Assembly (NCBI RefSeq): GCF_030252165.1
Contig: NZ_CP126969.1
Location: forward strand, 2,356,001 to 2,420,000
DNA length: 64,000 nucleotides
Direction: 5' to 3'
DNA from: Corynebacterium breve
GTDB taxonomy: Bacteria > Actinomycetota > Actinomycetes > Mycobacteriales > Mycobacteriaceae
Position numbers and translations under genes: made by a program. The notes under the pieces are model-generated. The model made no database searches and was not told the origin of the DNA. It was given only the letters and a program-made list of their open reading frames with translations. Positions within the stretch are counted from its first letter, which is position 1. Every line of letters starts with the position of its first letter. Of this stretch, positions 24,887 to 33,615 are shown piece by piece.

Positions 24887-26472
24887 AATCGGTTTGGACC
24901 CTGACCACATTCAACCTGCGGCTGAAGCGGGGCTTTCTTCTGGCCTGGATTGTCCCGTTGCTCGCTATTGTGCTCGTCTTCCCTCTTGCATACTTCGACT
25001 ACTATCCAACTCTCGATGAGCGCCAAGGCGTTGTCCAAGGCATGCAGAACAACACGGGCACCCGGGCTATCTACGGTCTGATCAGAGAACCGGGCACGGT
25101 CGGACAAATGACGACGTGGGAGGCTGCCATGTGGGTCGGGCTACTCGGCTCCATCATGGTTGTGCTGCTGATCGTGGACATCCACCGCCGACGCGAATAC
25201 ACCGCCATCGCCGAACTCATCCGCTCGACAGGCACACCGCGCATGGCCCCCTGGGCAGCCGCCACACTCACGGGGATCATTTCCGCGTTCATCGTCGGGC
25301 TCGGCTCCACCGGCATCCTCATCGCGCTCCAAACTCATATCGACGAAATCACCACCAAAGGCTCCATCGCATTCGGCCTCACCCAATTCCTGGCCATCAC
25401 GGGGTCAATGCTCCTCGCCCAGCTAGTATTGGGCTTCATCAGCGACGGCGCGGCACTCGGGAAAACCGCCCTCATGACGGTTGCGATTTCCTATGGAATA
25501 CGAATTATTGCGGACACCCAGGATATTTCCTGGCTCAACTGGTTCAGCCCGCTCGGCTGGCGCGAACTCATCAGCGCTTTTACCGACGACAACTTTGGCA
25601 ACGCAGCCATCGCCGCCGGGATCTGCCTTGGCCTGATGCTCATCACGGGCGCCCTGGAACGTCACCGCGAATACGCAACCGGCATCGCACGGCTGCCGCA
25701 CAGGGCACCGCGCTCGAAACCCGTTCACGGACCCTTGCACCTGCGTTGGCGACTCACCCGCGGGGGATTGGTGGCCTGGCTTGTCATCATCGCGATCACG
25801 TCTGCGATCCTGCTGGCCCTTTCGGGTGACATCGCAGAGCTCGTCGGCGGCGACGACACCACCGGCGAAGTCTTCCGCGACCTCCTCGGCGGCACCGACG
25901 CGTTCGAGGCATTCATCGCCTACATCTGCCAAATGGTCACCATCACGATCGCGGCGGCAGGCATCCAACAGGTGACCGCTTATCGACGAGAGGAACTCAC
26001 CCGGACGGCTGATCTCCAGCGCTCCACCGGATTGCGTCGTTGGGTACCGCTTGGGGCAACTGCCGTGGTAGCAAATGCATCGCTGGTCGTGATGGTCGCG
26101 GTAATGCACTCCGCAGGTGCCTTTGGTCTATATACCCAAGACTCCACTCTGGGAGAGGACTACACGTCTCTTGCTCAGGCCTCTTGGTCGCTATTGGCCC
26201 CCGCGGTGTTGTTAACCGGCATCGCCGTAGCCATCGTAGGCATTGCTCCACTTGGCACCCAATGGGCCTGGGCGCCGCTGGCATTTTCGGCGGCTGTCAC
26301 ACTAATGGGCGAAATCCTCCAGCTGCCGGAGTGGCTCATCGATCTCTCGCCCTTAGGCCACCCACAGACGCCCGGTACCGACGAGTGGTGGATCCCGGCT
26401 CTGATGTTGACGATCGGCTTTGTGCTCAACATCGCGGGCCTGATTAGTGCCCAACGTCGGGAAATCCGCTAG
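24883..26472 (+). CDS. ABC-2 type exporter permease, double-length
   Basis: A 529-residue integral membrane protein with about twelve hydrophobic segments in two repeats of six (about 15-255 and 290-525). The first helix follows FNLRLKRGFLLAW. This duplicated permease layout is found in actinobacterial antibiotic exporters of the tetronasin-resistance type, partnered with one ATPase gene. Start overlaps the restored ATPase stop (ATGA), so ATPase and permease are translationally coupled. Substrate unknown; control by the MerR regulator upstream is likely. Confidence 0.85.
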   Translation: MKSVWTLTTFNLRLKRGFLLAWIVPLLAIVLVFPLAYFDYYPTLDERQGVVQGMQNNTGTRAIYGLIREPGTVGQMTTWEAAMWVGLLGSIMVVLLIVDIHRRREYTAIAELIRSTGTPRMAPWAAATLTGIISAFIVGLGSTGILIALQTHIDEITTKGSIAFGLTQFLAITGSMLLAQLVLGFISDGAALGKTALMTVAISYGIRIIADTQDISWLNWFSPLGWRELISAFTDDNFGNAAIAAGICLGLMLITGALERHREYATGIARLPHRAPRSKPVHGPLHLRWRLTRGGLVAWLVIIAITSAILLALSGDIAELVGGDDTTGEVFRDLLGGTDAFEAFIAYICQMVTITIAAAGIQQVTAYRREELTRTADLQRSTGLRRWVPLGATAVVANASLVVMVAVMHSAGAFGLYTQDSTLGEDYTSLAQASWSLLAPAVLLTGIAVAIVGIAPLGTQWAWAPLAFSAAVTLMGEILQLPEWLIDLSPLGHPQTPGTDEWWIPALMLTIGFVLNIAGLISAQRREIR

Positions 26473-26494
26473 CTCAGTGGGGCATAATTAGACT

Positions 26495-26857
26495 ATGACT
26501 TGCTCACGACGAATGTTCCTCCTCGGCACCGCGACCACGTTTGCCGGTGCTTTCCTCGCTGCCTGCGGCGAGGCCCCGTCCGAAGAAGTAGCAAAGACCG
26601 AAGTCCCCGTTGGATCCGCTGTAGTGTTGGACAAGTTCATCATCGCCCAGCCAACCGAAGGCGAATTCGTGGCCTACTCCTCGGACTGCCCGCACCAGCA
26701 CAGCAAGATCACCGGGGTCGACGGCGACACCGTGGTCTGCCCAGCGCACCACTCGGTGTTCAGCATCGTAGACGGCTCGGTGATAGAAGGCCCAGCTCGC
26801 GATCCGATGTATCCGGCTGAAGCAACCGTAGAAGGCGACACCGTTTCAGCGAAGTAA
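26495..26857 (+). CDS. Exported Rieske-type iron-sulfur lipoprotein
   Basis: A 120-residue protein. The N-terminus combines a twin-arginine motif SRRMFLLG with a lipobox LAAC at about 21-24, so it should be folded with its cluster in the cytoplasm, exported by Tat and anchored by lipid. The [2Fe-2S] ligands are CPH (DCPHQHS) and CPAHH. Small stand-alone exported Rieske proteins are common in actinobacteria; their electron partner is unknown. The ATG lies 6 bases after CATAAT (26483-26488), again a leaderless arrangement. Confidence 0.88.
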   Translation: MTCSRRMFLLGTATTFAGAFLAACGEAPSEEVAKTEVPVGSAVVLDKFIIAQPTEGEFVAYSSDCPHQHSKITGVDGDTVVCPAHHSVFSIVDGSVIEGPARDPMYPAEATVEGDTVSAK

Positions 26858-26875
26858 CTCGGCCGTCCCGCTACA

Positions 26876-26963
26876 TTCCGAACGACAAACCCCGAACGCC
26901 CTGGATAGAACTGGTAGCACCTTGCCACCATCCAGGGCGTTCGGGATCTGCAATTCGGGTTCG
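26876..26963. repeat. Palindromic repeat element, copy 1
   Basis: A perfect 16-bp inverted repeat CCCGAACGCCCTGGAT (26891-26906) / ATCCAGGGCGTTCGGG (26930-26945) with an inner GGTaGCA/TGCcACC stem and outer CCGAA/TTCGG arms. It is homologous to the element at 59864-59953: both have CGAACGCCCTxGAT and GTTCGGGATCTGC at the same spacing of 32 bases. It lies between two genes that converge and may also terminate their transcripts. Confidence 0.85.
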
Positions 26964-26976
26964 ACCAAACCCACAC

Positions 26977-28062
26977 CTACCAGGCGCGGAAATACGACCC
27001 AGCCATCGGCAAATCAGCGGAATCCACGCCCAACTCGTGCAGCGCGTTGGTCGCCCAACCAGGATTGCGCAGCGCAGCGCGCCCGATCAACACCGCATCG
27101 GCCGCACCGTCGGCTAGCACCTGCTCAGCCTGCGGCGCGTCGGTAATCAGGCCCACCGCAGCGGTCGGCATTCCGGTCTTTCGCACTGCGTCGGCAAACT
27201 GCACCTGATATCCGGGCCCCACCGGGATCTTCGCGGCCACGTTGCCACCGGTGGAGATGTCCATCAGGTCGACACCACGCTCGAGCAGCAACTCAGCCAA
27301 GCGCACCGACTGCTCCACGTCCCAACCCTCGCCCTCAGGCAACCAGTCAGTAGCCGACAGGCGAACCAACAAAGGCACGCCGGCGGGAAGTTCCGCGCGC
27401 ACTGCATCAACGACCTCAAGCAGCAAACGAGTTCGACCCTCGAATGCACCGCCATAATCGTCGTCACGCTTGTTAGTCACAGGGGAGAGGAACTGGTGAA
27501 GCAGGTAGCCGTGCGCCGCGTGGAGCTCCACGGTGTCAAAGCCGGCCTCGACTGCCCGGCGAGCCGCAGCGGCAAACTGTCCTGGGATCGCCTGTACCTC
27601 TTCGAGGGTGAGCTCGCGGGGCACGTCTTGGCCATCCGCAGCAATCGGGGAGGGGGCAACGGTCTGCCAACCTCCCTCGTCCTCGGGAACAGTGCCACGC
27701 CCCAAGCCCGGGCGCAGTGGGACAGTGGATGCCTTGCGTCCCGCATGGTTCAGCTGCACGCCCATGGCACCGCCTTCGGAGTGGACAAAGTCGACGATGC
27801 GCTTCCATGCTTGGGTCTGCTCGTCGTTCCACAGACCGGTACACATCGGGGAGATGCGGCCCTCTGGCACGACGGCAGTGGACTCGGCGATAATCAGACC
27901 GAAGCCCCCTGCGACTAGCGCCCCGTAGTGGACTAGGTGCCAGTCCTCCGGCACGCCGTCCTGCGCGAAGACGTGGTACTGACACATTGGCGGTACCCAT
28001 GCGCGGTTGCGCACCGTGAGTTCCCGAAGTGTCATGGGTTGTGCAAGTTTGATTGTCGTCAT
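26977..28062 (-). CDS. namA: Old-yellow-enzyme NADPH dehydrogenase, NamA/YqjM type
   Basis: A 361-residue FMN-dependent ene-reductase. The (beta/alpha)8 barrel signature appears as WVPPMCQYHVFAQDG (with the regulatory cysteine of the YqjM group), QLNHAGRKAS, ELHAAHGYLLHQFLSP with the catalytic His-x-x-His and YGGAFEGRTR, and the FMN phosphate loop ADAVLIGRAALRNP. It reduces activated C=C bonds of enones, probably for detoxification. The ATG at 28062 starts MTTIKLAQPM; the longer upstream frame lacks OYE sequence. Confidence 0.94.
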   Translation of the reverse strand: MTTIKLAQPMTLRELTVRNRAWVPPMCQYHVFAQDGVPEDWHLVHYGALVAGGFGLIIAESTAVVPEGRISPMCTGLWNDEQTQAWKRIVDFVHSEGGAMGVQLNHAGRKASTVPLRPGLGRGTVPEDEGGWQTVAPSPIAADGQDVPRELTLEEVQAIPGQFAAAARRAVEAGFDTVELHAAHGYLLHQFLSPVTNKRDDDYGGAFEGRTRLLLEVVDAVRAELPAGVPLLVRLSATDWLPEGEGWDVEQSVRLAELLLERGVDLMDISTGGNVAAKIPVGPGYQVQFADAVRKTGMPTAAVGLITDAPQAEQVLADGAADAVLIGRAALRNPGWATNALHELGVDSADLPMAGSYFRAW

Positions 28063-28088
28063 GGGTTCCACCCTAGTATGCGAAAACG

Positions 28089-28102
28089 TAGACTGTGCTG
28101 CA
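28089..28102 (+). promoter_or_regulatory. -10 element of a leaderless promoter
   Basis: TAGACT at 28089-28094 lies 7 bases before the ATG at 28102, with no ribosome site. Confidence 0.5.
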
Positions 28103-29088
28103 TGCTCTCCCGATTGAAAAAGCCCGATCCGTTGATCGTGCTCATTATCATGGCTGTCATCGTGGCCATCATCGTTCCGGCACGTGGACAATTCGCCGAA
28201 TGGTTTGCTCTTGCCACCAACATTGCTATCGCATTTCTCTTTTTCCTTTATGGCGCTCGCTTGTCGACGACCGAAGCGCTGCGAGGGTTGACTAATTGGA
28301 AGTTGCACCTGACAATCCTGGGCTTTACCTTCGTGGCCTATCCCATCGTCGGGCTGCTTTTGTATCCGTTGACCGCGGTGATTTCGCACGAGCTGTACCA
28401 AGGAATTTTGTATCTGACACTTGTGCCATCGACGGTGCAGTCGTCGGTGGCGTTTACGTCGATAGCTAGGGGCAACGTGTCCGGGGCAATTGTGGCGGCG
28501 AGTGTGTCGAATTTGGCCGGAGTATTTCTCACCCCGCTTCTGGTGATGCTCGTGATGGGCGCCGGAGATGGCGTGAGTGTGGATACCCAGGTGTTCATCG
28601 ACATCGCTGTTTTGCTGTTGCTGCCATTTGTCTTAGGTCAGATCGCGCGCAAGATTGTGCCGTGGGTGGCGGGGGCGGCGGCACACAAGGCGACCAAGCT
28701 TGTGGACCGTGGGTCAATCACCATGGTGGTGTATTCGGCGTTTTCGGCGGGCATGGTAGCTGGCGTGTGGACCTCGGTGAAGGTGTGCGAGATCGTTTTC
28801 CTCATCGTCTTTTCGGCGGCGCTGGTGGCGTTCATGCTGTGGCTTACCCGGTTTATCTCGGCCAAGGCTGGGTTCCCGCGCGCGGATGTCATCGCCATCG
28901 AGTTCTGTGGATCGAAGAAATCTCTGGCTACTGGCCTCCCAATGGCCTCGGTGATTTTCGGAGGGGCTAGCCTTGGTCTTTTGATCCTGCCGCTGATGAT
29001 TTACCACCAGGTTCAGCTGATGATCTGCTCCTGGCTCGCTGCCCGCTACGGACGCGAAGCAGAAGCAGCGGAAGCTGCACACGCGTAG
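28102..29088 (+). CDS. Bile acid:sodium symporter-like transporter
   Basis: A 328-residue membrane protein with about ten helices. The family (SBF-like, related to yeast Rch1 and bacterial YfeH) shows FFLYGARLSTTEALRG, LTLVPSTVQSSVAFTSIARGN and EFCGSKKSLATGLPMA, the last being the conserved crossing region of the second repeat. Substrate unknown. The word GCTTGTCGACGA (28259-28270) codes here for RLSTT, a different frame from the usual LVDE. Confidence 0.88.
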   Translation: MLSRLKKPDPLIVLIIMAVIVAIIVPARGQFAEWFALATNIAIAFLFFLYGARLSTTEALRGLTNWKLHLTILGFTFVAYPIVGLLLYPLTAVISHELYQGILYLTLVPSTVQSSVAFTSIARGNVSGAIVAASVSNLAGVFLTPLLVMLVMGAGDGVSVDTQVFIDIAVLLLLPFVLGQIARKIVPWVAGAAAHKATKLVDRGSITMVVYSAFSAGMVAGVWTSVKVCEIVFLIVFSAALVAFMLWLTRFISAKAGFPRADVIAIEFCGSKKSLATGLPMASVIFGGASLGLLILPLMIYHQVQLMICSWLAARYGREAEAAEAAHA

Positions 29089-29094
29089 AAAGGT

Positions 29095-29110
29095 TGTTTC
29101 ACGTGAAACA
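29095..29110. other. parS site 6, containing a start codon
   Basis: Perfect TGTTTCACGTGAAACA. Its central GTG (29103-29105) is the most probable start codon of the next gene: AGAAAGG ends 9 bases upstream. Confidence 0.93.
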
Positions 29111-29408
29111 TTATGTTCGCACCACACTGACCGTTCCGGGCGCCGGCACACTGATCACCGTCGCCGAGCTTGTGGAACTCAACGCCCAATCCTGCACCTT
29201 GATTCGGATGATTGAGCTCGCGCCAGACGAAACGATTATGGGTGCATTTGCTGCAGGGCGCTTGGTCGGTCAAGCGAACCAGCCTTTGGAGCAAGTGCCT
29301 CACCCAGACACCTACGACCAGTTCGAGGGCATCGAGGCAGTCCATCTCACCGCCGACGAGTTCGAGGGATTGTGGGCCGAGACAAGGGCTAAATTCCCAG
29401 AGCTCTAG
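29103..29408 (+). CDS. Conserved hypothetical protein starting inside parS
   Basis: A protein of about 101 residues, VKHYVRTTLTVPGAGTLI at the start, acidic and soluble, no recognised family. The GTG at 29103 sits in the right half of parS and has AGAAAGG at 29087-29093 with a 9-base gap; a TTG at 29094 is also in frame but abuts that site. ParB bound at parS would cover the translation start region of the gene. It follows the SBF transporter after 14 bases and is probably cotranscribed. Confidence 0.7.
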   Translation: MKHYVRTTLTVPGAGTLITVAELVELNAQSCTLIRMIELAPDETIMGAFAAGRLVGQANQPLEQVPHPDTYDQFEGIEAVHLTADEFEGLWAETRAKFPEL

Positions 29409-29427
29409 CCGGCCGGGGTACAAGACA

Positions 29428-29781
29428 CTAGAACACTAAGTTCACAAGAATCATGTAGAAAATTGTGCCGCCCAGGATTGACAGTCCAGAATCGCGCTTC
29501 CACCAATGGAGCAGCAAGGTGACAGCCACGCCCAGCAGGGAGGCCACCAGGCCACCAGGGGCGTCTACTTGGCTAAAGAGCGTGTAGATTACAAGCACCA
29601 CCATGACGCCCACAGGCATCATCAACCCGAGTAGGCCGACGAACGGACTTCCCTTAAGTAGTTTCAAGAACCAGAAGGGGAACGCGCGCAGAAGCAGCGT
29701 CACAAGCGCGATCGGCAAGACGACCGCGAAGACGCCGCCTACAGTGACACCTTCGGGCAAACCGGCTGAAGCGAGAATCAT
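29428..29781 (-). CDS. brnE: Branched-chain amino acid exporter, small subunit (AzlD/BrnE)
   Basis: A 117-residue membrane protein with four hydrophobic helices; the ALVTLLLRAFPFWFLK segment near residue 32 is typical of AzlD/BrnE, which works with the large AzlC/BrnF protein to export branched-chain amino acids and methionine. It overlaps brnF by four bases. No Lrp-type regulator lies beside it, unlike the arrangement known from C. glutamicum. Confidence 0.88.
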   Translation of the reverse strand: MILASAGLPEGVTVGGVFAVVLPIALVTLLLRAFPFWFLKLLKGSPFVGLLGLMMPVGVMVVLVIYTLFSQVDAPGGLVASLLGVAVTLLLHWWKRDSGLSILGGTIFYMILVNLVF

Positions 29782-30506
29782 ATTGCATCCTCCGCTCGGC
29801 GCCAGGTCAATGCGCTATCCAACCGTGGCGACAAGTAGCGGATAATCAGCAGAACAAAGTATGCCGTCAGCGCGAATACCAGCATTGAACTAGGGAAGAG
29901 CAGCCCGCCAACAACCGTCAACACGGCTGCGAAAATTGGCAGTGAGTAGTCCTTGTTGTTCTTAAAGCTCTCCCACGCCAAGACGACGAACAAAGCCGTC
30001 AGCGCGAAATCCATGCCCTTGAGGTCGGACGGAAGCACCTCGCCGGCCAATGCGCCGATAATTCCCGGGATCACCCAGAGAAGCTGGCAAAAGATCTGGA
30101 TTGTCAGCAGGCGTGTACCGGTAATGGGCTCCTTGGGGTCGCGCGCAGACGCGATGGCATAGGCCTCGTCGATAAGCCCGTAGGTAGAGTACGCACGCCC
30201 CAGGCGGGAGTTAATGGTATGGCGGGGGAATGTGAGCCCGTAAAAGATGTGGCGGAAGTTGACCATCAGCCCGGTAAAGGCCGCCGAAAGGGGGCCGACG
30301 CCTTGCATGATGAGGGTGATCGAAAGGAATTCGGCTGAACCCGCAAAAATGAGGATTGAGATGATGGGGGTCCACCACCAAGCGAATCCGGTCTGCGTCA
30401 TGAGCAGACCGAACGCGAGGCCGAGGGGGATCAGGCCGAGGCCGACCGCCCAAGTCTCATGGATGCCTGCCTTGATTTCGTTCGATGTTTCACGTGAAAC
30501 ACCCAT
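29778..30506 (-). CDS. brnF: Branched-chain amino acid exporter, large subunit (AzlC/BrnF)
   Basis: A 242-residue membrane protein of the AzlC family: GLGLIPLGLAFGLLMTQTGFAWWW, FAGSAEFLSITL, FRHIFYGLTFP and YGLIDEAYAIAS are the family blocks. With BrnE it forms the exporter for isoleucine, leucine, valine and methionine. The ATG (30506) abuts the yqgE stop, and the codons 3-7 (VSRET) are supplied by parS site 7, so parS occupies the very beginning of the coding region. Confidence 0.9.
   Translation of the reverse strand: MGVSRETSNEIKAGIHETWAVGLGLIPLGLAFGLLMTQTGFAWWWTPIISILIFAGSAEFLSITLIMQGVGPLSAAFTGLMVNFRHIFYGLTFPRHTINSRLGRAYSTYGLIDEAYAIASARDPKEPITGTRLLTIQIFCQLLWVIPGIIGALAGEVLPSDLKGMDFALTALFVVLAWESFKNNKDYSLPIFAAVLTVVGGLLFPSSMLVFALTAYFVLLIIRYLSPRLDSALTWRRAEDAI
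30486..30501. other. parS site 7, at the 5' end of brnF
   Basis: Perfect TGTTTCACGTGAAACA within codons 3-8 of brnF. Confidence 0.95.
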
Positions 30507-31115
30507 TTAGTTATCCTCGATTGATACCGGAAAGGTGGAGAACAGCGGCAAAGGCATTGGCTGACGCCGCATCACATCTCCCCACAGATCGGCACTGCCC
30601 GGCGCGATCACATCGCCCGGCAGGGCAGGGGCCACGTACCAATCGCCCCGTTCGATCTCATCCTGCAGCTGACCCGGTGCCCACTCGGCATATCCGGCGA
30701 ACATGCGCATGCCGTCGAGCAGCTCAGTGACCTCGTGCGGCTGCACCCGCAGATCTACATGGACTAGCCGGTTGGCCAGGCGAGTGAACGGCTCGTGTTC
30801 CTCGATTATTACGTCGGGCTTGGTCACACCCACGCCGACAACCGACTGCGGGCTTACGGGACCTCCGACGTACAGCGCCTGCGGTTTGGCCACGGCGGGC
30901 AACCACTCGGGCAGCACGTTGTATACGGCGATCTCGCTGCGCTCCGTAAGCACCACGCCGAAGGTGTACGACTCGTTATGCTCAACGATCAGCACGATGG
31001 AGCGCGCGAACTCCGGCGAGAACATCCCAGGGGCAGCAACAAGCAACATGCCCGCGGCCGGCTCCTCGCGCTCCAGAGCCGTAAACAGTCGGTCACCGTA
31101 GAAGTACTCACTCAT
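30507..31115 (-). CDS. YqgE/AlgH-family protein
   Basis: A 202-residue soluble protein of the UPF0301 family. GMLLVAAPGMFSPEFARSIVLIVEHN and the following TFGVVLTERSE, ALYVGGPV and FAGYAEWAPGQLQDEI are the family blocks. Function is unknown. Start ATG at 31115 was chosen because homology begins at MSEYFYGDR; it overlaps the pcnA stop by 8 bases. Confidence 0.9.
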   Translation of the reverse strand: MSEYFYGDRLFTALEREEPAAGMLLVAAPGMFSPEFARSIVLIVEHNESYTFGVVLTERSEIAVYNVLPEWLPAVAKPQALYVGGPVSPQSVVGVGVTKPDVIIEEHEPFTRLANRLVHVDLRVQPHEVTELLDGMRMFAGYAEWAPGQLQDEIERGDWYVAPALPGDVIAPGSADLWGDVMRRQPMPLPLFSTFPVSIEDN

Positions 31116-32583
31116 GGCGATTCTCACTTTCCCACCAGGCGCGCAACTCTGCGATCGCCTCATCGCGTTCCAAGGGGCCACGCTCCAGGCGCAACTCCTT
31201 CATAAATCCCCAGGCGCGACCTACGTCCGGCCCGGGCTTCAAATCTAGAATCTGCATGATCTCGTTGCCGTCTAGGTCGGGGCGCACGCTGGCCAAGTCT
31301 TCCTTCTCGGCGATCTCAGCGATGCGATCTTCCAGGTGGTCGTAGGTGCGTTGTAGACGCGCGGCCTTTTTCGGGTTCCGCGTGGTGGAGTCGGCGCGCA
31401 CGAGCTTGTGCAACTTCGGCAGCAACTCACCGGCATCATTTACGTAGCGACGAACAGCCGAATCCGTCCATTGCCCCTCGCCGAAACCGTGGAAACGCAT
31501 ATGTAGGTACACCAGCTGGCCGATGTCTTGCGTAGTGCTCTTCGGGTACTTCAGGGCACGCAAGCGCTTCCGAGCCAGCTTGGCGCCAACCACCTCATGG
31601 TGGTGGAAGGAAACTCCGCCGCTTTCCTTCTTCGCGCGCGTGTCTGGCTTACCGATGTCGTGCAGAAGCGCCGCCCAGCGCAGCACCAAATCGGGGCCTT
31701 CGTCTTCCTTCTCCACGGCCTGCTTCAACACTGTCAGCGAGTGACGGTAGACGTCCTTGTGCTGCATGTGCTCGTCCTCGGTCATGCGCAGTGCGGAGAC
31801 TTCCGGCAGAACATAATCAGCGATGCCAGTTTCGACGAGCAGATCGATGCCATCCCAGGGGGCGTCGCCAAGCATGAGTTTGTCCAACTCGGCCTGGATG
31901 CGCTCGACAGTGATGCGCTGGATCTCGCCGGCCATATCCGTCATGGCCTGGCGCACGCGAGGTGCCACGGAGAAACCCAACTGGGAGACAAAACGCGCGG
32001 CCCGTAGCATCCGCAGCGGATCGTCGCGGAAGCTCACCTCAGGGGATTGGGGAGTGTCCAGCACACCATTGAAAAGGTCCTTTAGCCCATTGACCGGGTC
32101 GTGGAGCGTGGTGCTCAGTTGGTCGTCGATAAGCAAGAACTCGACTGCGATGGCATTGCATGCAAAATCGCGTCGCACGAGGTCGCCTACAAGGGTGTCG
32201 CCGAATGTGACCTCTGGGTTGCGGGTGACGCCGTCGTAGAGGTCCGCACGAAACGTCGTGATCTCGATCTGTTGACCGGCCTTCACGGTGGATACCGTGC
32301 CAAACTCGATACCCATATCCCAAACGGTTTCGCCCCATTCTTCAAGAATGCGGTAGACAACGTCGGGTCGGGCGGAGGTAGTGAAGTCGAGGTCGTTGCC
32401 AAGGCGTCCAAGAAATGCGTCGCGGACAGGGCCACCGACCAAATAGAGGGACTCGCCCTCGTCGTGAAACTTGCGCACCAAAGATTCCAGCAGACCGCCG
32501 AGACTATCGATCGACGCGCTCGCCTGGGCCATGCGCGCCTCGATGTCAACGAACTGCTCATGATTCAAAAAGTTGATGCTCAC
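31108..32583 (-). CDS. pcnA: CCA tRNA nucleotidyltransferase / PcnA-type with HD domain
   Basis: A 491-residue class II nucleotidyltransferase that adds or repairs the CCA end of tRNA. The head domain shows LVGGPVRDAFLGRLGNDLDFTT with the metal-binding D-x-D, followed by RRDFACNAIA, RDDPLRMLRAARF and an HD phosphohydrolase domain (RWAALLHDIGKPDTR, FHHHEVVGAK) at about 285-350. GTG at 32583 starts SINFLNHEQF. It is divergent from mutT4, the same order as in mycobacteria. Words at 32123-32134 (as LLIDDQL). Confidence 0.94.
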   Translation of the reverse strand: MSINFLNHEQFVDIEARMAQASASIDSLGGLLESLVRKFHDEGESLYLVGGPVRDAFLGRLGNDLDFTTSARPDVVYRILEEWGETVWDMGIEFGTVSTVKAGQQIEITTFRADLYDGVTRNPEVTFGDTLVGDLVRRDFACNAIAVEFLLIDDQLSTTLHDPVNGLKDLFNGVLDTPQSPEVSFRDDPLRMLRAARFVSQLGFSVAPRVRQAMTDMAGEIQRITVERIQAELDKLMLGDAPWDGIDLLVETGIADYVLPEVSALRMTEDEHMQHKDVYRHSLTVLKQAVEKEDEGPDLVLRWAALLHDIGKPDTRAKKESGGVSFHHHEVVGAKLARKRLRALKYPKSTTQDIGQLVYLHMRFHGFGEGQWTDSAVRRYVNDAGELLPKLHKLVRADSTTRNPKKAARLQRTYDHLEDRIAEIAEKEDLASVRPDLDGNEIMQILDLKPGPDVGRAWGFMKELRLERGPLERDEAIAELRAWWESENRHE

Positions 32584-32647
32584 CGCTCTCACCTTACCTG
32601 GGGGGCCAAATAGCTCGTCAAAATACCACAAACGTCTCACATACCGA

Positions 32648-32662
32648 TACGATCAGTAAGGA
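32648..32662 (+). promoter_or_regulatory. -10 element of a leaderless promoter
   Basis: TACGAT at 32648-32653 lies 8 bases before the ATG at 32662. Confidence 0.4.
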
Positions 32663-33615
32663 TGACTGATAACTCTCGGCCCCAGACCCAAAGCACATCG
32701 GGCTCTGGCGGCGATCGTCCCACCTCGGGCGATAACCAAGCGCAGCGACCGCGCAAGAAGCGCCGTCGCGGGCGCCGTCCTGCCTCAAATCAGGGCAATG
32801 CGCAGGGCGGAAACCAGGAGTCTAACCAAAACAAGAAGCAGTCAGCGGAGCCGAACTCGGGAAAGCCCGCATCGGGCGAGGGAACCCAGAAGCGATCTCG
32901 GCGCCGCCGCCGGCGCAAGTCCACCGGAGCAGCCGGGGCAACAGCACCCCAGGCTCAAGGCACTGAGAGCTCGCAAAAATCCGGACAGAAGTCAGGGCAA
33001 AAATCCGCTCAATCCAACCGCAAACGTGGCGGCAGCCAGCGCAATAGCAACCGGAATCGCCGCCCAGCGAACAGCCCACAGCAACGTCGCCAGCAGCAGG
33101 CCAGCTCTCGCATGGAAACTCGCGACGAGACCAGCGCAGGCGGTTTGGTCGTCTCCGGAATGGCCGAGGCCGTCGCAGCGGACGGTTCGGTGGACCTCTC
33201 GCGTATCTATGTCGCATTGATCGGCCGCCTCGACCGTCGGGGCCGCCTCCTCTGGTCGATGCCCAAGGGCCACGTGGAACCGGGCGAGCATCAGTGGCAA
33301 ACAGCAGAGCGCGAGGTCTGGGAAGAAACCGGTATCTACGGGGAGGCTTTCTACTCCCTCGGCGTGATCGATTACTGGTTTGTGTCCGATAACGTGCGTA
33401 TTCACAAAACCGTGCATCACAACCTCTTGCGCTACGTAGACGGAGTGCTTAACGACGAAGACCCAGAGGTCACCGAAGTTACATGGGTTCCGGTCGATGA
33501 GCTCATTGAGCACCTGGCGTACGCCGACGAGCGCAAGTTGGCTCGCCAAGCGCTTGATCACATGCCGGAACTGGCCAGAAAGGAACACGAGGCCGGAAGG
33601 GCAACCCCGCGGTGA
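32662..33615 (+). CDS. mutT4: NUDIX hydrolase with long basic N-terminal tail (MutT4-like)
   Basis: A 317-residue protein. Residues 1-155 are a low-complexity, Gln/Asn/Ser/Arg/Lys-rich tail ([18 protein letters not shown]) likely to be disordered and to bind RNA. The C-terminal nudix domain contains the complete box [20 protein letters not shown], continuing TG-I. Orthologues sit between pcnA and the DUF6049 gene in mycobacteria (MutT4), where no such tail length is usual, so the tail is a genus-type addition. It overlaps the next gene by 4 bases. Confidence 0.9.
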   Translation: MTDNSRPQTQSTSGSGGDRPTSGDNQAQRPRKKRRRGRRPASNQGNAQGGNQESNQNKKQSAEPNSGKPASGEGTQKRSRRRRRRKSTGAAGATAPQAQGTESSQKSGQKSGQKSAQSNRKRGGSQRNSNRNRRPANSPQQRRQQQASSRMETRDETSAGGLVVSGMAEAVAADGSVDLSRIYVALIGRLDRRGRLLWSMPKGHVEPGEHQWQTAEREVWEETGIYGEAFYSLGVIDYWFVSDNVRIHKTVHHNLLRYVDGVLNDEDPEVTEVTWVPVDELIEHLAYADERKLARQALDHMPELARKEHEAGRATPR

